NCBI RefSeq assembly: GCF_001949145.1
Contig: NW_019091372.1
Coordinates: 775,409 to 839,408 of the forward strand
Origin: Acanthaster planci
Taxonomy: Eukaryota > Echinodermata > Asteroidea > Valvatida > Acanthasteridae
DNA length: 64,000 nucleotides
Direction of reading: 5' to 3'
The position numbers were made by a program, and so were the translations under genes. Below, piece by piece: positions 47,401 to 58,774 of the stretch. A model generated the notes under the pieces. It ran no database searches. It was not told the origin of the DNA and saw only the letters and a program-made list of their open reading frames with translations. How positions within the stretch are numbered: the first letter of the stretch is position 1; every line of letters starts with the position of its first letter.

Positions 47401-50400
47401 CAAGCTGCTAAGTACATTAGCAAATATGTCAGGCATGTTAAGTTCAACCCAGCTTGAGTAGGAGGCAGTCATGCGCCATCACCTACAATTCTCCGCTTCA
47501 CCTGCACACCTGTACAGCTGTATTTGATGAGAAAATAAATTGACTCTCTGTGCTTAGAAACCTAGTTAATTCTTGCTGATTCAACCACGTCAGCTGTCTT
47601 GTAATTAGTCAAGTTTCCTTGGGCAGGGCGGAAGCCGAGTACCGCATGCTTCCACACCATGCTTCCCGTCTATTCATCACCTCATTTCAATCTGAGAGGA
47701 ATTTTCAAAACAAGTTTCTCGCCCTCGAGATCCGATGTCGTCAGTAGGCTTTTAGTGCGGAGCTATCTGAAACTCATTTCTGGCCAGAAAAAGAAGAGAG
47801 AGAAAAAAAAAAGAGTGTGCACGAAAGCGGGCTGACGTAACTATTGCCATGACAACGGTACATCATTCTGAGTCATGATGCTGACGAATCGACCGAATAT
47901 CCTGCTCGACAAGCTGTATCATGCTCCAAAAAAATCAATACATATGTACATGTACTGGTACATAGACCCGCCGAATGGTAAACTCAAGAAACACACAAAG
48001 TTGCTTTTGAAATCTTCCCCTCGTTAGCCTTCCTGTTTGCTTACAGGTGGCACTAGGACCTTTAGGGGGGTGAGAGTTCGGGCGCCATACCAATTTCCTA
48101 ATCTTCAATGTGTTTGCAGCCAAGAACTAAGACATTCGCTGCAACAGTTGGCCACAGACTTCTGACCTCGGAGATTATGACAGCAGATAAAGGATGACAA
48201 AGATGTGGAGGAAATGATGGAAGTTTTGAGGGGACTTTGAGTCAGAGGCTATCATGCTGGTTGACGAGTTGAAACCTCGTAATTAGGACTACCGGTATTA
48301 AATAAACAGAAATGTTTCTACACCTTTCCTGTGCACATTGGAAGTTTTGGACAGCGCATCCAAATGACTAAGGCTTTTAAAATCCACCCATTTTTAAGAA
48401 GACAAAAATATTTCTTAACCCCACGCAATTTCTACACCAGATGTAACAGGGCTGAAATCCCCTTCTTTGATCACATGACGTAAATGACGCACAATGTTTG
48501 CAACTGTTTCTAAGCATGTGACAGTAAATCATTAATTAAAAAATTAAAAAAAAAACTCTGTTTTGCATGTGGCCATTGCTCTACTCACGGGAAAGTTGGC
48601 AAGGACAATCAGACCGACTGCAGCCACCAGGCTGACCATCAGCCCTGCGATGTTGACCCGACGAAAACGCCACAGTCGGTTCTCTTGGAACCTGTCTTGG
48701 AACTGTCGGACATGGTGGTAACGTACGTACGCCGTCAATAGAACTAACAAGAAAAGCAAACCAAGCCAGAGCCTTGTTACATCCTGTAAAATAAATGGAA
48801 CCATCCCCGAACACTCTGCCAATCCTATTCTAAGTTTTCCATATTTGAGAGTAATTCGTGATATATTTCATGCTATGAAAAATATGATCAACGAAATGGA
48901 CTAGACTAAAGTAAGGACCAAAAACGATAATTCTTGGTCCCACCTTCCGATCTTTATTTACCAGTTACATAATACAAGAGAATTTCAGAGAAAAAGACAA
49001 AATGAAAGGAACATCAAACTCTCCAGGGCAACAGATCGGAGCAGTCCTTGAACATCTGTCCAACAGCAATCACTGAGCTTTTCCTAATGCAATAACTCGT
49101 GTACTGGTGCATGCACAGTGGGCTGCCAAAACATTGCAGAAGCGTTTTAATATAGAATATTTACGGGGCCAGCTATATTGAATTTGAAAGTGAGGTTTAC
49201 TCTTTGTTTTTGAATGTCAAGAGTACAAACAAAAGCCATAAAATGAAATTTCATGACCAGTTTGCACCTGTCTTCTCTGATGAATAATTTCAAATTCATG
49301 ATTGAACACAAGTAGTACCTTGCCAGATTCCGACAATTATTGAAAGGGAGGCTTGGAACGCATGGAAGCATACATGTAAAACAGTCTGGTACCATCCTAA
49401 TCAACAGTTTGCAATATATAAAATAGATTTTAGGAATAAGATCAAAAAAGGCCTCCACATGAATAGGGTCTAGGTCTTCAGTCCCTTCATGACAGAAAAC
49501 AAAAGGAACAGCCCTGAACTTTTGTCCAATAACAAATGAGCAATGATTATTTATTCATTTCTGCAAAAAAAACCCCACATCACCAGACCATCTGCCCTCA
49601 ATACAGCCGAGGAGTTGAGTTTAATGGATAATTGATTCATTTATGCCACAAATACTTACAGAATGCAGCAGACACATCCAGAAAGAGGCTAAATAAAGAG
49701 CTCTCTGGATAGTGAACGCCAGTGTCACTGCAAACAGGGAGAAAAAAAAAAACAAGAATCTTTAAATACTGGTAATGTGGTTTAACAAACGGATGGTACT
49801 CCTGTGAAAACCAGGTTTCATGGGCCTAAGGAAATGGGCTGGATCCTTCGGCTGTGTGACAAACGGGGATTCTGAAAATTTTTTGCTATTTCTGTCCATG
49901 CAGATGTTCTTTGTGTCAACACAAAGCACAACTGTGGAAATGAGCATATCAGCACTTACTTTGAATATGATCAACCACTCTAAATTTCTGAGAAAAAGAT
50001 TTCATCTAACCACACTTTTATCATCCTCCAACCTGGCTTATTCGCATTTCCAAATGGTCTCTTTGGGGAAAAGAGAAGAGAAATTAAATTAAGAACTTTC
50101 CAGATTCTACAAAAACCATGAGATAAGAAATGTACTCGGTCACTCAAGCCTTTACCATTTGTCAGTCTAGGCTTAATCTCCCAACATCCTGGAAAGCTAA
50201 GAAATCTCATCTGCCAAGCTACCGGTACGGTACATCAAATCAAGTTTTAGACATTCTAAATTTGTCAAGACATCAACCCTGTCTTCCCAATCAACGGACT
50301 CAGAATTTCTCCAAATTTCTCCCCTGAAAAACTAAATATCATGACTCATACAGTTGGGCAATCCATTGGCCTGGATCCCCCAAACGGCTATAGCCTTCAC

Positions 50401-53400
50401 GGAATATAGACCCCCAAACTGACCCTGGATCCCCCTAAGAAAACTGTTCCCCACCCCTTTCATTGATCCATGGCTTGTCCACCAGCCACACTCAGGCAGG
50501 TAGTTGTTGCTAAAGCCAAAATTAATTTGAGTACCAGTAGTTTAATGAAAATGGCATCTGTAGTTCTACGGATCTCAGTTTTTTTTTACCTTGAGGAAGG
50601 GCCGGTCAGAGGGAAAATGGGGGCCAAAAATACTATCTTCTTTGCAGAAGTTCTTAAAATTATCATTTTTGCTTTTTTTTTGTGGCAGAAATTCCAGACT
50701 GGGTTGGCAGCAAAACAAATTTCATTTCCCACACACGATCAGAGCCAACAGCAAGCATCCGTCAGAAATGAGCACCGGGTACCACAGAAAAACTGGTAAC
50801 TTACAGATACCCTAAATAAGGTGAAAAGATACATGTACATGTGCATGAAGGACACCTGACCTCCCATGGATCCCAATTTGAAAAAAAAAAATTATGTCTT
50901 TTGTCCAGCCTTCCTTCACATTTTGGTTTCCTGCGAGACACAATGTTCTGCCACAGGTGAGGCTACATGTAGTTAATTACCATATTGAAAAATATAGAAG
51001 AACAAGTCGAGTCTGGGAAGTTTTATAAAAACTTCTTTTTTTTTAAAACTTCCCAAGGCAGCCTTGACTAGGAATACACAGTCCAGACAAGTTTGTCCTG
51101 AAGAATTTCCGGGAAGAGAATGCTATCTTGAAAACAACTTCGTACCAGTACGGTATCTTTCTGTTCCACCGAGGCAAGATTTAACTAAGAGTTGGCCCCC
51201 CCCCAAAAAAAAACAAGAGAGTGAAAATTTGTCAAACTACTTGACAACCTGTGCCAAAATTTGCAATGACTTGTCCTTCCCAGTCTGACAATGTCAGATA
51301 AAGTTCAAAGTCTTGGTCACCGTGACGGGGAGATTTCCATGTATATGTGTTTGTGACTCAGGCCTCGACACCCACAGAATCTCTGGTGAGCACATTTCAA
51401 ACTTGAGCCTTAAACCACTGTTGATATTTGAAAAACTTTACTCAAGGCCAAAACGACCGTCACTCATTAGGCAGTAAAATAGTGCAAAAAGAGACACATG
51501 TACCGGTACATGTACATGCTTCTATACATGTACATGTGCTTCTAAACCGCTGTTTGAATGTGAAAATGTGTAAAAATTGTACTGCATAACGGAAATCTTA
51601 CTTACATGTACTTGACTTCCAAACATTCCCTGAAAATGAGTACTGAAGAATGAGGCTGAAGAATGTCAAAACATGAATTCACAAGATCATATGAGAATGG
51701 GCTGGCAATTGACCATATTTACATGTATCTTTGCAAGTTTAGAAGAAACGGATGTGGCTACAAGAAAAAACCAAACTCTGGGACACGGCACGAGAGGGTT
51801 CAGTTACCGACGTTTGAGAAACTTGCCACCGACCACAGTCAAAGGAGTGTCTCTGGGTTTGCGTCAGGTGCGGACTGCACACTGATCTTGGCAAGTCGTC
51901 TCGCAGAGTGGCCAGCAGGTGGGTCGATTCCTGCTCACCCACCCCACCCCAACAGACATGTCTGGGGTGACTCAGACTCTCATCGTACCCCCTCCTGCTC
52001 TCAGGCACCCCCCCTGCGTGTACGTCCCACTTGAAACCAGCCGTGGGGCAGGCTGACACACTCATCAGCTGTTCGTGGTCTCTGTGAACACGGATGGTGA
52101 TAACCGCCCAGGCATCAGGAGCTGTGCACAGGATAAGACAGTCGTGTTTGATTCACGGTTGCTGGATGGCAAGTTGGTCCTCTCCCATCACAGTTACAGT
52201 GTACGTGTACCAGTACTCTGTAACTTAACTTAACGGACTGTGCCCAGATGAGAGTCCCATACCAGGAGGGAGAATCCTACGAGGTACTGGTACCGGCAGG
52301 TGTTTTGACTAACCGCCCTCTTAGGTCTGAAGTGTCCGACACAGCCTTTCCACCAAAGTTTGTCTACGTCTGTAATCAGCGCGTGCTGAGATATTGGCAG
52401 CCAGTGCAAGAGCTAGACCTGCATGTAGCTCTGTAGACACTCAATCATCGTGTTCAATTACTTCCCTTGTGCTTTCCCATGGTGTCAGTAGAGGTTTTAA
52501 CAAACATGCACAATTTGTGGCAATAAATGAATGATATCGGAGTACTTGAAGTACCCTAACTTAATTCCAACTGTCAAAAGCAAGGGATATTCAAATGTGC
52601 ACGTCTGCCCTTCATTTCATAGAACTCGCTCATCAGTACTTGACTTCAGCCAATTTGCCTCAACGTGTAGTGATTTTCCTACCTATTTACAACAGTGTCT
52701 TGATTGACAACATACTCGAAGGTCTATTTAAGGGCCACTTTGGAGGCCAATTAGGACGCAACTTTGCTGGCCAATTTGAAGGCCACTTGGGAAGCAATTG
52801 TATGTATGTACCTGTAAGCTGCCACGTTTTCCCACGGTATTGTGGGATAATTTCCAAAGTAAATTGGGGATAGTCGGTTATTTGGGCCAGACCCAAGTAA
52901 GTGCAAGAGGTCATTTGAGTGTCAAATCGAATGTACGACTACCACAAATCAAGTGCAAAGGAAATGTATTTTTTTTAACGTGCTGTATAAATAGCTTTCA
53001 TTAACCCCTTCGTGCAGGGACGCGGCAAGACACGTCATAAAAATTGAGATCCTCAGCCCGCTTTTCAGCTATTATTCTCGGCCCACACACTGAAAGAAGG
53101 CAGACCCTGGCTCTTGTATATATGGTAATGGCCTTTGTGTGTAGCCCAGAAATGAAAAGACTGAATTTGTATCATAATCACCAGTCCACACTTTGAAAAG
53201 AGGCAACGGGAACGTGGAAGCCGTGTAATTCAAAGCGTGCAGAGCACACAGGGCTACAAACCGAGAATTTGCGGTTTGGCAGGTGGCCTGCGTGGACAAG
53301 CGAGGCTGGAATTCTTGGACTTGGCTTTCGGAAAGAAATTCCCGTCATCAAGGGGTTAAAATAGCAACAAGAGGCTACCAGCCAAAAATTTTCACGTACC

Positions 53401-53663
53401 ATACCACTGCTCACCACTGGTTTTCTTGTCACTTGGTAGGAGTAAGCCTTGTGTTGGCTTCCTGTCATTGGAACGGCCTAAGAAAAGATTTGTACTTCTG
53501 TCCTTGAAGAAAATATTTTGTCATTTTGTCAAAAGCACCTGCAGGGATGAACTGATTTCTGCCGACTGATTGTTAAGAATGCTAACTGCATAATGGGAAA
53601 GGGACTTACCTTATGTAGGGAAGAACTAAGAATATGTGTTCATTCACTGCAGCAAGTGTGTAC
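38137..53663 (-). CDS. DRAM/TMEM150-family multi-pass membrane protein (5' partial)
   Basis: Six minus-strand exons join in frame: 53663-53610, 49727-49660, 48743-48589, 44189-44012, 40338-40289 and 38478-38137. They give 281 residues ending at TAG. The family (Frag1/DRAM/Sfk1) comprises six-helix membrane proteins of lysosome, plasma membrane or ER; DRAM and TMEM150 members modulate autophagy and phosphoinositide signalling. Diagnostic features are LPYISDTG at the first junction, PESSLFSLF, LLTAYVRYHHV, NIAGLMVSLVAAVGLIVLANF, HLLGAFFCFTFGVAY, IIRLVLGCLG and ISAMFEWLLVVTF..LTFTYEF. The order and spacing follow the DRAM proteins closely from the second loop onward. PES..LFSL and TFTYEF look more like TMEM150, so the subfamily is open. 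A hydrophilic tail of about 80 residues after the last helix is unusual. The first exon (initiator Met and helix 1) was not found: the upstream exon must end in phase 2. Confidence 0.85.
38479..40288 (-). other. Intron of the DRAM/TMEM150-like gene
   Basis: This 1.8-kb intron has a strong GTAAGT donor at its 5' end (40288). No feature beyond simple repeats was seen. Confidence 0.7.
40289..40338 (-). CDS. DRAM/TMEM150-like gene, 50-nt microexon
   Basis: It encodes VILFGTVLRWHADSCNP (first codon split, phase 1 in and phase 0 out), completing helix 5 and the loop before the last helix. The acceptor is CGTTCTTGCCAG; the donor is GTAAGT. An upstream acceptor (TACTCACAG, exon start 40401) would add 63 nt, also in frame, inserting 21 residues. 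I prefer the short form because its length matches family spacing; both may be used. Confidence 0.7.
40339..44011 (-). other. Intron of the DRAM/TMEM150-like gene
   Basis: This 3.7-kb intron contains a 16-bp tandem repeat (41422-41597). Plus-strand open frames of up to 177 codons at 41854-42387 and 146 codons at 42841-43281 resemble no known protein and lie opposite the gene, so they are treated as chance. Confidence 0.6.
41422..41597. repeat. 16-bp tandem repeat, 11 copies
   Basis: Copies of GTACAGGTGCATGTAT alternate with GTACAGGTGCATTTAC, giving a higher-order 32-bp unit in the centre of the array. The GTACATG/TGCATG composition matches the dispersed palindromic motif of the window, suggesting local amplification of that motif. 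Confidence 0.95.
44012..44189 (-). CDS. DRAM/TMEM150-like gene, exon with helices 4-5
   Basis: The acceptor GGACTCCCAG is followed in phase 0 by EDEDLLIHLLGAFFCFTFGV, then AYCLLHAWLSF and, after a short loop, IIRLVLGCLGIIHTSL. The exon ends in phase 1 at a weak GTATCC donor. The position of the His in DLLIHLLGA corresponds to the family's conserved His before helix 4. Confidence 0.82.
44600..44804. mobile_element. hAT-type MITE, copy 2
   Basis: Same family as 33626-33929: it starts CAGTGTTGTGTTCGAGTC and ends in the inverted CTTGTATACAACACTG. It is flanked by 8-bp duplications CTTTCAGC (44592-44599) and CTTTCAGG (44805-44812), 7 of 8 identical. The interior shares TTGAGCCAGTTCACAAGCTA and one GGCCTTGTGAAAGGACTT unit with copy 1 but lacks the expanded arrays. 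Confidence 0.88.
47198..47270. repeat. Small inverted repeat
   Basis: AGAGCTACGGCTAGGCCT and AGACCTAGCCCTAGCTCT are inverted copies (16 of 18) around a loop of about 38 bp. It may be a degraded foldback element. Confidence 0.5.
48589..48743 (-). CDS. DRAM/TMEM150-like gene, exon with helices 2-3
   Basis: After a long pyrimidine tract (TTTGCTTTTCTTGTTAG) the exon reads FLLTAYVRYHHVRQF (first codon split), a charged loop, then NIAGLMVSLVAAVGLIVLAN and FP, ending at GTGAGTAG in phase 0. An alternative acceptor 40 nt upstream (exon start 48783) would give an immediate in-frame stop with the preceding exon, so 48743 was chosen. Confidence 0.82.
48744..49659 (-). other. Intron of the DRAM/TMEM150-like gene
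   Basis: A 916-bp intron with a GTAAGT donor. No further feature was seen. Confidence 0.7.
49660..49727 (-). CDS. DRAM/TMEM150-like gene, 68-nt exon
   Basis: It completes the split Ser codon of LPYIS and continues DTGVHYPESSLFSLFLDVSA and AF, the conserved first-loop signature (SDTG..PE...F) and the start of helix 2. The acceptor is CTGTTTGCAG, the donor GTAAGT; phase 2 in, phase 1 out. Confidence 0.85.
49728..53609 (-). other. Intron of the DRAM/TMEM150-like gene
   Basis: A 3.9-kb intron holding a piggyBac-like MITE (53005-53355). A short GGCCA-type degenerate repeat near 52730-52795 was also noted. No exon of another gene was recognised. Confidence 0.65.
53005..53355. mobile_element. piggyBac-like MITE with TTAA target duplication
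   Basis: The left end CCCCTTCGTGCAGGGA and right end (inverted CCCCTTGATGACGGGA) match at 12 of 16 positions. Both are flanked by TTAA (53001-53004 and 53356-53359). The interior of about 320 bp is non-coding. The ends differ from those of the element at 24908, so it is a separate family. Confidence 0.72.
53610..53663 (-). CDS. DRAM/TMEM150-like gene, 54-nt exon (most upstream found)
   Basis: It encodes YTLAAVNEHIFLVLPYI with split codons at both ends (phase 2 in, phase 2 out). The acceptor has a long T tract ending ACTGCAG; the donor is GTAAGT. It corresponds to the end of helix 1 and the first extracytoplasmic segment before the SDTG motif. Confidence 0.78.
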
Positions 53664-56600
53664 CTGCAGTAAAAAAAAAAAGGGGTTCTATTTTTCAGTT
53701 GCTCATAAATTAACACAATGCATTGACACTAAAAAAACGGACCTGGAGATGAAAACTGTATTGAATCATCACTTATAGAAAATCTACAGCGGTGACAAAA
53801 ATAAGATCATGGGAAAATCCCCATAAATTGTAAATGATCACTAATTCGTCTTAAGGAAGGAAATATATTATTTCCCCCTACAACAATTTGTCGCAGGATG
53901 ACGGCTGTCTATGAACCAGGATGTCTGTGCTCCATGCCCCCTTCTTACAAGGGGGGGAGTAAGTCCTTCTAGAAAGGGGCAACCAGCTGAACCCACTGAA
54001 TCAGCTCTGCTGGGTAGTTCGTCCTTTGCCTGTCCCTTGCAGTTGTCAGTCTTCCTGCTTTTCCATCTCCTTTTCCTTTTATTTTCTTTTCCATAATTTA
54101 CTCCGACAGATTTTTCTACCTATCAGAAGCAAAATTTGCCAATTATAAGCTCACAAGGGCAAGGCCAATTTTGTTCAATTTCTTTTAATTTACTCTACTT
54201 TCCCCCAACAGTAGAATAGAACTACATTGCCTATTTGGGAACTATCCAATAAAATTCTCAAAATGACAATCATCATAGATTTCAAACAGACTGCTTTTTA
54301 GAGGTGACAAGTCCGAGGTCATTTTGGAAATAATCCTCATAGAGTTTCATCATTTGGATATACATTCCTTTACCCCATTTTCCGTTTCCATGCTGAGAGA
54401 AAAATCAATTCAATCAACAAGTGAGTACAAGTACAGCACCTGTCCAAAATTAGCTCTACTTTGCCAAGTCATCAAGCCCCTTGTTTAATTAAGCCTCACC
54501 GCATCCGAGGCCCAACAAGATCCTACCCTCCCACGACCCATCCAAACTTCCCCTCACGGTACCCTTCAGCATGTAAGGCCCCACACGGCTAGCTTGGCAG
54601 GCAGGATACGCTTCAGGCATTTGTCACTTCCTAATGGCCCTGGCACGGGCCTGACCAATTGGCTACCTTTGAGAAGCCGGAGCGATCAGCCGGCTAATCG
54701 GCTAAACCTGGAACCTCTTCCCCTCTGCCGGGATGATTCGGAGGGATAAGACAATGTAACGATGCAGACGCCACATGATGACATAATGCTGATCTTGAAG
54801 CTTAGGCCAAGCGAAAACAATATTATGTTTGTGGCTAGTTGGCAGGCCTCCAGTCATGAAGTTGAAACCCCCAACCTCCAACGCACACCGGTAGATGTTG
54901 GTTGTCAAATGGATACATTAAGACTGAAGAGCAAAAGTAACACTCAAGATTGCATCTCCGGGTTTTACTGTAATATTACTCCAGATTGGCAGTATCAGTT
55001 ATTCCTGGATGAAGGGCATAATTACACAATACCAATCAACACTGAGCCCTGCTATTGTTAGAGCTCAAACCGAAAAAATAAAGCAACCATATTCTTGGCC
55101 TATTACCCCTGATAGGCAGGCTTACAATAGTGATTCCTGTGAAGGCCAACTAACATCATTTACAGCAAGTAAACACAGCCCCTATTAAGTTCACCACTAA
55201 TGGCAAAAATAGAACATGGACAGAGCAGATGTGTCCATCAACTTCACCTGGCCCTGAATGCAGGCAACAGCTTTTTGATCCCTGACTGGATTCGAACCAT
55301 CCCTCCTGTCATCAAACCATTTCGTCATCAAACCAATTCCTCTTCACCAGTAACCTACATGGAAGTCACTTGGAGGATGACATAAATGCGTTGCAATCTA
55401 TCTCAAATGCTAAGGGTAGAGGGTGTCTCCCCGGCCTAGCATTGGGGTCATCCCCATGAATCAAGCCTAACCAAAGACTTCCTGGGGGGGGGGGACCAGA
55501 GGTGGAACCATGCCCCTCTGGGCTGTCCCAAAGGGTGCAGACTGCTAAACTCGGCTGGCCTAAGGGAAAGGGAAGAGGACAGATACTTCAGGCTCAAATT
55601 GGAAAGCCCCGAAACTTAAACACAATTGTGAATTTTTTTAGGAGGTTTCAAGGAAATCTTAATTTGAAGTGGCAGTTGGGGAAAAAAGGAACGTACATTG
55701 TAATGACCCCAGATGGAGAGAGGGCAGACAAGCCAAACAGATTCAAGCTGGAAAAGAAAGGAGTTAAGAAAATGGGTCCAACAAACTCAGCACCCATGTA
55801 CCGGCATGACACTTTACTGGGATCCAAAACAGCAGTCCCATTACATCTCTCAATGAACCCCGAGCTGGACCAAGAGAAGGAGCGATTCTCCCAGCAACAG
55901 AGGCTCATTTGGTAGGAACTTCACTTCACTGGTTCAACTATGAAATGCATGCGTTGTGTACGTACAGCTACATGTACCAACACTCCCAGCCAGCACGGCT
56001 CTTTTCATCCAATGAGGGGGTTCTTCGGCTTGAGGCGGATGTACACAGTGTAGAATGTACCGTAATTTAAACACAGCAGTGAGCAATCCTAGAGTGTATT
56101 GTAAAATTAAGATTGAAGCAAAATGTCTAGCATCATCAAATAAACTTGGGATATCAGCTTGAGGAGAGTTCACCAGGATTTTTGAGTGGCACGGCTGAAA
56201 TTTTCTTAAATATGCAAGCTTACTCATGTGGGAATCAAACTTGCATTCACAAGCGAAGATACCCTACATGTACTACTCAGCAACACAACTTACAAAGGTC
56301 AGTTCTCAGTTTGAATGCAATGCATGGCAGTGGGTATCACAACACTTGATTGAGTTTTATAAAAAATTCTTGAAACTGAGCTTTTCAATGAGGAGTTAAT
56401 CTTGAAAGGCTACACAGGGCCGGCACTGTACTGGTACAACAATTGTTGAGTAGACAAGGTAACTAACTTGAGTCCACACCCACAGGAACTTGATTGTGCT
56501 TCATAAATCAGTTAGGTAAAAGTAAAAATCAACTCAATTCTACATACTCAGATATTCAGACACTCCATGCTGGTGCCCACAGCATTGCATGAGAGTGGTT

Positions 56601-57062
56601 ACATTGGTCTTGAAAAACCGGCAAGCTTGTGGTTTAACAGGGCTCTTTGACCACACTGTGGTTTTCCTGAGTTTGCAAAAAAAATAAACCGCAATCTTAA
56701 TACCATGCTAAAAAAAGACAAATCTAAGGATCATGACTTAGGCAGATCAGACCCAGTATTATGGGGAATCCAAGGACAGGAACAATGTGAATGAACCCTG
56801 ATGAACACTTTTCCTGGACAGGGACTTTTTGTCTGCTTGACTCTCAAAACAATCCCGAATCAGATGCGATACTAATGAGGGTGACGATTACATGTTTAAA
56901 CAAAAAAAAAAGCTTCAGTAAATGTTAACAGATTTTCCAAAACGTTTAAACTTTTTCCAGGTTTGTAGGCCTATTTGATTGATATGTTCTGGCATTCATT
57001 TTTAAGCAGTCCATTTCTGGATCCATAGATTTTCCCGAGCTTAGATGCCCCTCAGTTTACAG

Positions 57063-57562
57063 CTGAGTCAATTCGAATAATTCACTATTCGAATATTCGA
57101 CCTTCAATTTGATTGAATATCAGAATATTCGGTCGCACCAACCGGCAGATTGTTGATGAACAAACCATACATACAAAATTAGTTGCAATAACACAAACAA
57201 TTGTACATGATCATATAATATCTGGTAGCTTCTTACATCTAGGAGTATCTCCCGAGTCCCGCCACGATTTAGCAAGATTTAAGAGATGAACAAAACTTCT
57301 TGCCCTTTTGAAAATTTCTATTCCTTTTAAATTGTTTAATGAATAATTTACTTTTTAAATCGTTGTATGATTTCCGACACTTTTCATTTGAATTTGCTGG
57401 AAAGAAGCCTCCATAGTACAATTTTTCTCATTTAAAACAAAAGAAAACATTACCCCCCTTGTCATGAATTTTGCATTTGAATATTCAAATTCGAAAACTA
57501 ATATTTGAATATTCAACAATCGATCGAATATTCGGTTATTTGGATATTCGGCACATCCCTAG
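57063..57562. mobile_element. AT-rich dispersed repeat, long copy
   Basis: It starts CTGAGTCAATTCGAATAATT and ends GGATATTCGGCACATCCCTAG, with repeated GAATATTCG motifs between. Start, a middle block (CACCAACCGGCAGAT) and end are shared with 62692-62819, which lacks about 370 bp of interior. This is consistent with a MITE family with internal deletion. Confidence 0.65.
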
Positions 57563-58752
57563 AAAAGTTGACCCTTAAAAAAACGAAAACAAGAGTCCTT
57601 ACTTCTTAAAATTTGAAGACTGTGCCTTTCCTGATCACTTTTACACCCCAAATTATGTTGGGCTTGAATGGACACTTTTTCAAAGGTTTTTTTGGTCAGC
57701 CGAGTATGATGGACTTCACTCACAGTTTGCATTGGATTCAGATGTTTCTAAATACTGGATTATGAAAGAACCGCCGGGCGGAACGGAACCCGATAAATGG
57801 AACAATTTCCCCACCCAATGCCCTCCGTTGTCATGGCCCTGACTGCCAAGGGTGCGAGGAATTGATGATTTCCTGAAAAGGTTTATAAAATTAAAACTCA
57901 TTTGGACGGCTTGCCTGTGGTGCCAATGATGAGCCACTGAAATGTTTCCGTGACAGCCACTTTGGGGTGGGATAGACTACGTTACTTTGTACAATTAAGT
58001 TTTGGGGCTATGAATTACCAGTATACCTGTTTTTTCTTTAAAGATGGAACTGTTTCACCTCCCATCTCACAGATTTAGTTTTTTAAAACCATTTTATAAC
58101 TTTTAACATTTCTGTTGAATCTTACACCAAAGAACTTACATACATGTATGGTGCAAGAAAGCATAGGCTTATACAACATGTTGGCAAATTAATGTGTCAA
58201 CTTTTGGGCACTACCGTTATGAAAAGGTACCGGAAAAGGTAGAGAACAACTTTTGTCAAAGCTTAGAAGCCTAGTCCGTCAGCTCAGTACTTGGGAGTGC
58301 ATTTTTACCTACAGGTACAGGTTTGGACTGGAATTTGAGTATTTAGGAAAAACGGCAAGAGAACAAGAGATCTACCTCGTGCTTCAATGGTTTGGTGGAG
58401 GAGGATACGTTGGAAGACAGCAGGTGCCATTTGCAACCTTATGCTCGCTCCATCCTCCCCACTTGCCTAAGAACAAATAAAAGCCCCATTTTATCATATC
58501 ACACAACGATGGATTTGGAGTGCATTTTGCATGAAACTGCTGGCAAATTTGTAGACAAAGGCACAAATTTCATTGCCTATGGAGCCCCCTAAAATTAATT
58601 CCATTCTCTGCCCTGCCATCCCATCCACACACATAAAAAAAACAAACAAGTGACCGGCATTCATTCAAAACTTACAATCTCAGCCAAGATCGAAAGAAAA
58701 ACAAGACAAGCCACACTGATAATCTGACGCGCAACCATCCACAACACCCACG

Positions 58753-58774
58753 ACATCATCATCATCATCATCAT
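58753..58774 (+). repeat. ATC trinucleotide microsatellite
   Basis: About seven copies of CAT/ATC in tandem. Confidence 0.9.

Larger units (their letters stand above)
44190..48588 (-). other. Intron of the DRAM/TMEM150-like gene
   Basis: This 4.4-kb intron carries hAT MITE copy 2 (44600-44804) and a small inverted repeat (47198-47270). Open frames on both strands around 46420-47160 overlap each other and match nothing known. Confidence 0.65.

Noticed and set aside
48744-48783. Acceptor at 48783 for the helix 2-3 exon
   Set aside because: With the preceding phase 1 exon it creates an immediate TGA; the downstream acceptor after a pyrimidine tract restores the family motif.
51880-51950. GGTCGATTCC as a tRNA B box
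   Set aside because: No A box upstream and no cloverleaf.
55289-55298. B-box-like GGTTCGAATCC on the minus strand, possible tRNA or SINE
   Set aside because: No A box at the expected distance and no acceptor stem.
58676-58738. Minus-strand ATG followed by a hydrophobic stretch (MVARQIISVACLVFLSILAEI) ending at a GTAAGT donor, as first exon of the DRAM/TMEM150-like gene
   Set aside because: It ends in phase 0, while the next known exon (53663) needs phase 2; a direct join reaches a stop after eight codons. It also lacks the LP..W pattern of family helix 1. It could work only with an unseen intermediate exon.
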